A stretch of DNA of 60,524 bases, taken from NCBI GenBank assembly GCA_022791815.1, contig JAAVZU010000091.1:1-60524 (forward strand), in the 5' to 3' direction. The position numbers and the translations under genes are program-made. Each line of letters opens with the position of its first letter. Position 1 is the stretch's first letter. This document shows, in pieces, positions 59,780 through 60,524 of this stretch. Under the pieces are notes generated by a model. It saw only the letters and a list, made by a program, of their open reading frames with translations, was not told the origin of the DNA and ran no database searches. The DNA comes from Lachnospiraceae bacterium. GTDB lineage: Bacteria; Bacillota; Clostridia; Lachnospirales; Lachnospiraceae.

Positions 59780-60524
59780 ATGATGATAAAAAAAATACTG
59801 GCATGCACGATTGCAGCTACTTTAGTTGCATCTGCCCAGCCTCAATCATCTACAATGTATGCAGCAAAGCAATCCCCACAGCTTGTTGTATCACAGAAAA
59901 ATGTTACACTTGTAGCAGGTAAATCTAAAAATATTACAGCAAACAAAAATGTAACATGGAAATCCTCTAATACAAAAGTTGCAAAAGTATCTTCTATTAG
60001 CAAGAAAGAAGCAAAAATAACGGCAGTAAAAGAGGGAAAATGTACTATTACTGTAAAAAGTAAAAATAAGACAAAGAAGATTAAGGTAACCGTAACACCA
60101 AAGATAACCGTGTCACAGAAGAATCTAACACTAGAAGAAGGTAACTCTAAGACTATTACAGCAAATAAAACTTCTACATGGAAGTCTTCTGATACACAGA
60201 TTGCAGAAGTATCTCCAATTAGTAAGAAAAAAGCAAAAATAACAGCAAAAAAAGAAGGTACATGTACCATTACTGTAAAAAGCGGAAGTGAGACAATAAA
60301 GATTAAGGTAACTGTTTCAAAAGCTGTACAACCAAGCGAAGAGCCAGAACCAACGATGACAGCAGAGCCAAGCAAAGAGCCAGAAGCAACAATGACAACA
60401 GAGCCAAGCAAAGAACCAGAACCAACAATGACAGCAGAACCAAGCGAAGAACCAAAACCAACAATGACAGTAGAACCAAGCGAAGAACCAAAACCAACAA
60501 TGACAGTAGAACCAAGCAAAGAAC
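59780..60524 (+). CDS. Secreted Ig-like (Big_2-like) protein, 3' end outside the window
   Basis: At least 248 codons, no stop before the window edge. Signal peptide (about 1-32), two Big_2-like repeats of about 75 residues (QKNVTLVAGKSKNITANK, VTWKSSNTKVAKVS; then QKNLTLEEGNSKTITANK, STWKSSDTQIAEVS), followed by 12-residue Glu/Pro/Thr repeats (PSKEPEPTMTAE). The Big_2-like part shares TANK..TWKSS and CTITVKS with the protein at 32065. AAAGGAG precedes ATG 59780/59783. Same direction as the C1 protease and 59 bases downstream, so probably co-transcribed. Confidence 0.85.
   Translation, partial: MMIKKILACTIAATLVASAQPQSSTMYAAKQSPQLVVSQKNVTLVAGKSKNITANKNVTWKSSNTKVAKVSSISKKEAKITAVKEGKCTITVKSKNKTKKIKVTVTPKITVSQKNLTLEEGNSKTITANKTSTWKSSDTQIAEVSPISKKKAKITAKKEGTCTITVKSGSETIKIKVTVSKAVQPSEEPEPTMTAEPSKEPEATMTTEPSKEPEPTMTAEPSEEPKPTMTVEPSEEPKPTMTVEPSKE
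60332..60524 (+). repeat. 36-bp in-frame tandem repeat, continues past the window
   Basis: Units start at CCAAGC every 36 bases: 60332, 60368, 60404, 60440, 60476 and 60512 (partial). Each encodes 12 residues. Later units are more alike, which suggests recent expansion. Confidence 0.9.

Noticed and set aside
59842-60519. Long minus-strand open frame (225 codons, repetitive Gly/Val/Ser/Leu)
   Set aside because: It is the reverse reading of the 36-bp tandem repeats and Ig-like coding sequence; no ribosome site.
60332-60524. Regular 36-bp spacing as a CRISPR array
   Set aside because: Units are contiguous, without unique spacers, and are in frame with a coding sequence.

Overview
The window is low-GC DNA (roughly one third G+C) with Firmicutes-style Shine-Dalgarno sites and textbook sigma-A promoters. 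The cotJABC spore-coat operon, PPi-type phosphofructokinase, citrate synthase followed by a DUF6145 protein, type III pantothenate kinase next to dusB, and secreted Ig-domain proteins with P/E/T-rich tails point to a spore-forming anaerobe of the Lachnospiraceae (Clostridium cluster XIVa). I cannot name the genus from this sequence alone. No rRNA, CRISPR array, transposase, integrase or phage structural gene is visible.

Layout. 1-187: tRNA-Lys (5' end cut off) and tRNA-Leu with a terminator. 0.4-15.8 kb: mostly housekeeping genes: TrmH-type methylase, NfeD/stomatin pair, LTA synthase-like enzyme, argF with two ARG boxes on its promoter, citrate synthase, an orphan SUKH-type immunity pair, coaX-dusB, pfp, asd, and a GNAT-TetR pair with its own operator. 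16-23.4 kb: an accessory stretch with a frameshifted gene, an ArsB/NhaD transporter with a cytidylate-kinase-like partner, a decayed von Willebrand protein tail, an IbrA/IbrB (PP-loop + ParB) cassette, a broken CPCC gene and an AraC regulator. 23.5-29.6 kb: a 1316-residue RND pump divergent from an OmpR-type two-component system. 29.8-33.3 kb: a secreted trypsin-like protease, a PPIase-like lipoprotein and an Ig-like protein in one operon. 33.6-39.4 kb: SPFH/Arc/small membrane protein, cotJABC, histidine phosphatase, DUF4317, nitroreductase. 39.8-52.1 kb: two membrane proteins plus cdaA-cdaR, leuA, a polysaccharide ABC exporter, typA, an SSB-like protein, a corrinoid adenosyltransferase, rubrerythrin and a Pr6Pr protein. 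52.6-57.1 kb: MarR plus a heterodimeric ABC exporter. 57.6 kb to the end: a secreted papain-like protease with two starch-binding-like modules, followed by an Ig-like protein cut by the window edge.

The strongest signal outside ordinary genes is a set of short dispersed intergenic repeats: 28-nt palindromes, longer hairpins with terminal inverted repeats, a modular structured element often lying in 5' leaders, and a CTGTAATATA-type motif. Each recurs several times in 60 kb and none is explained by the genes. The second theme is that two unlinked loci each pair a secreted protease (S1 or C1) with a secreted protein carrying the same Ig-like module. Nothing was searched against a database. Family names come from recognised motifs and are rated accordingly.
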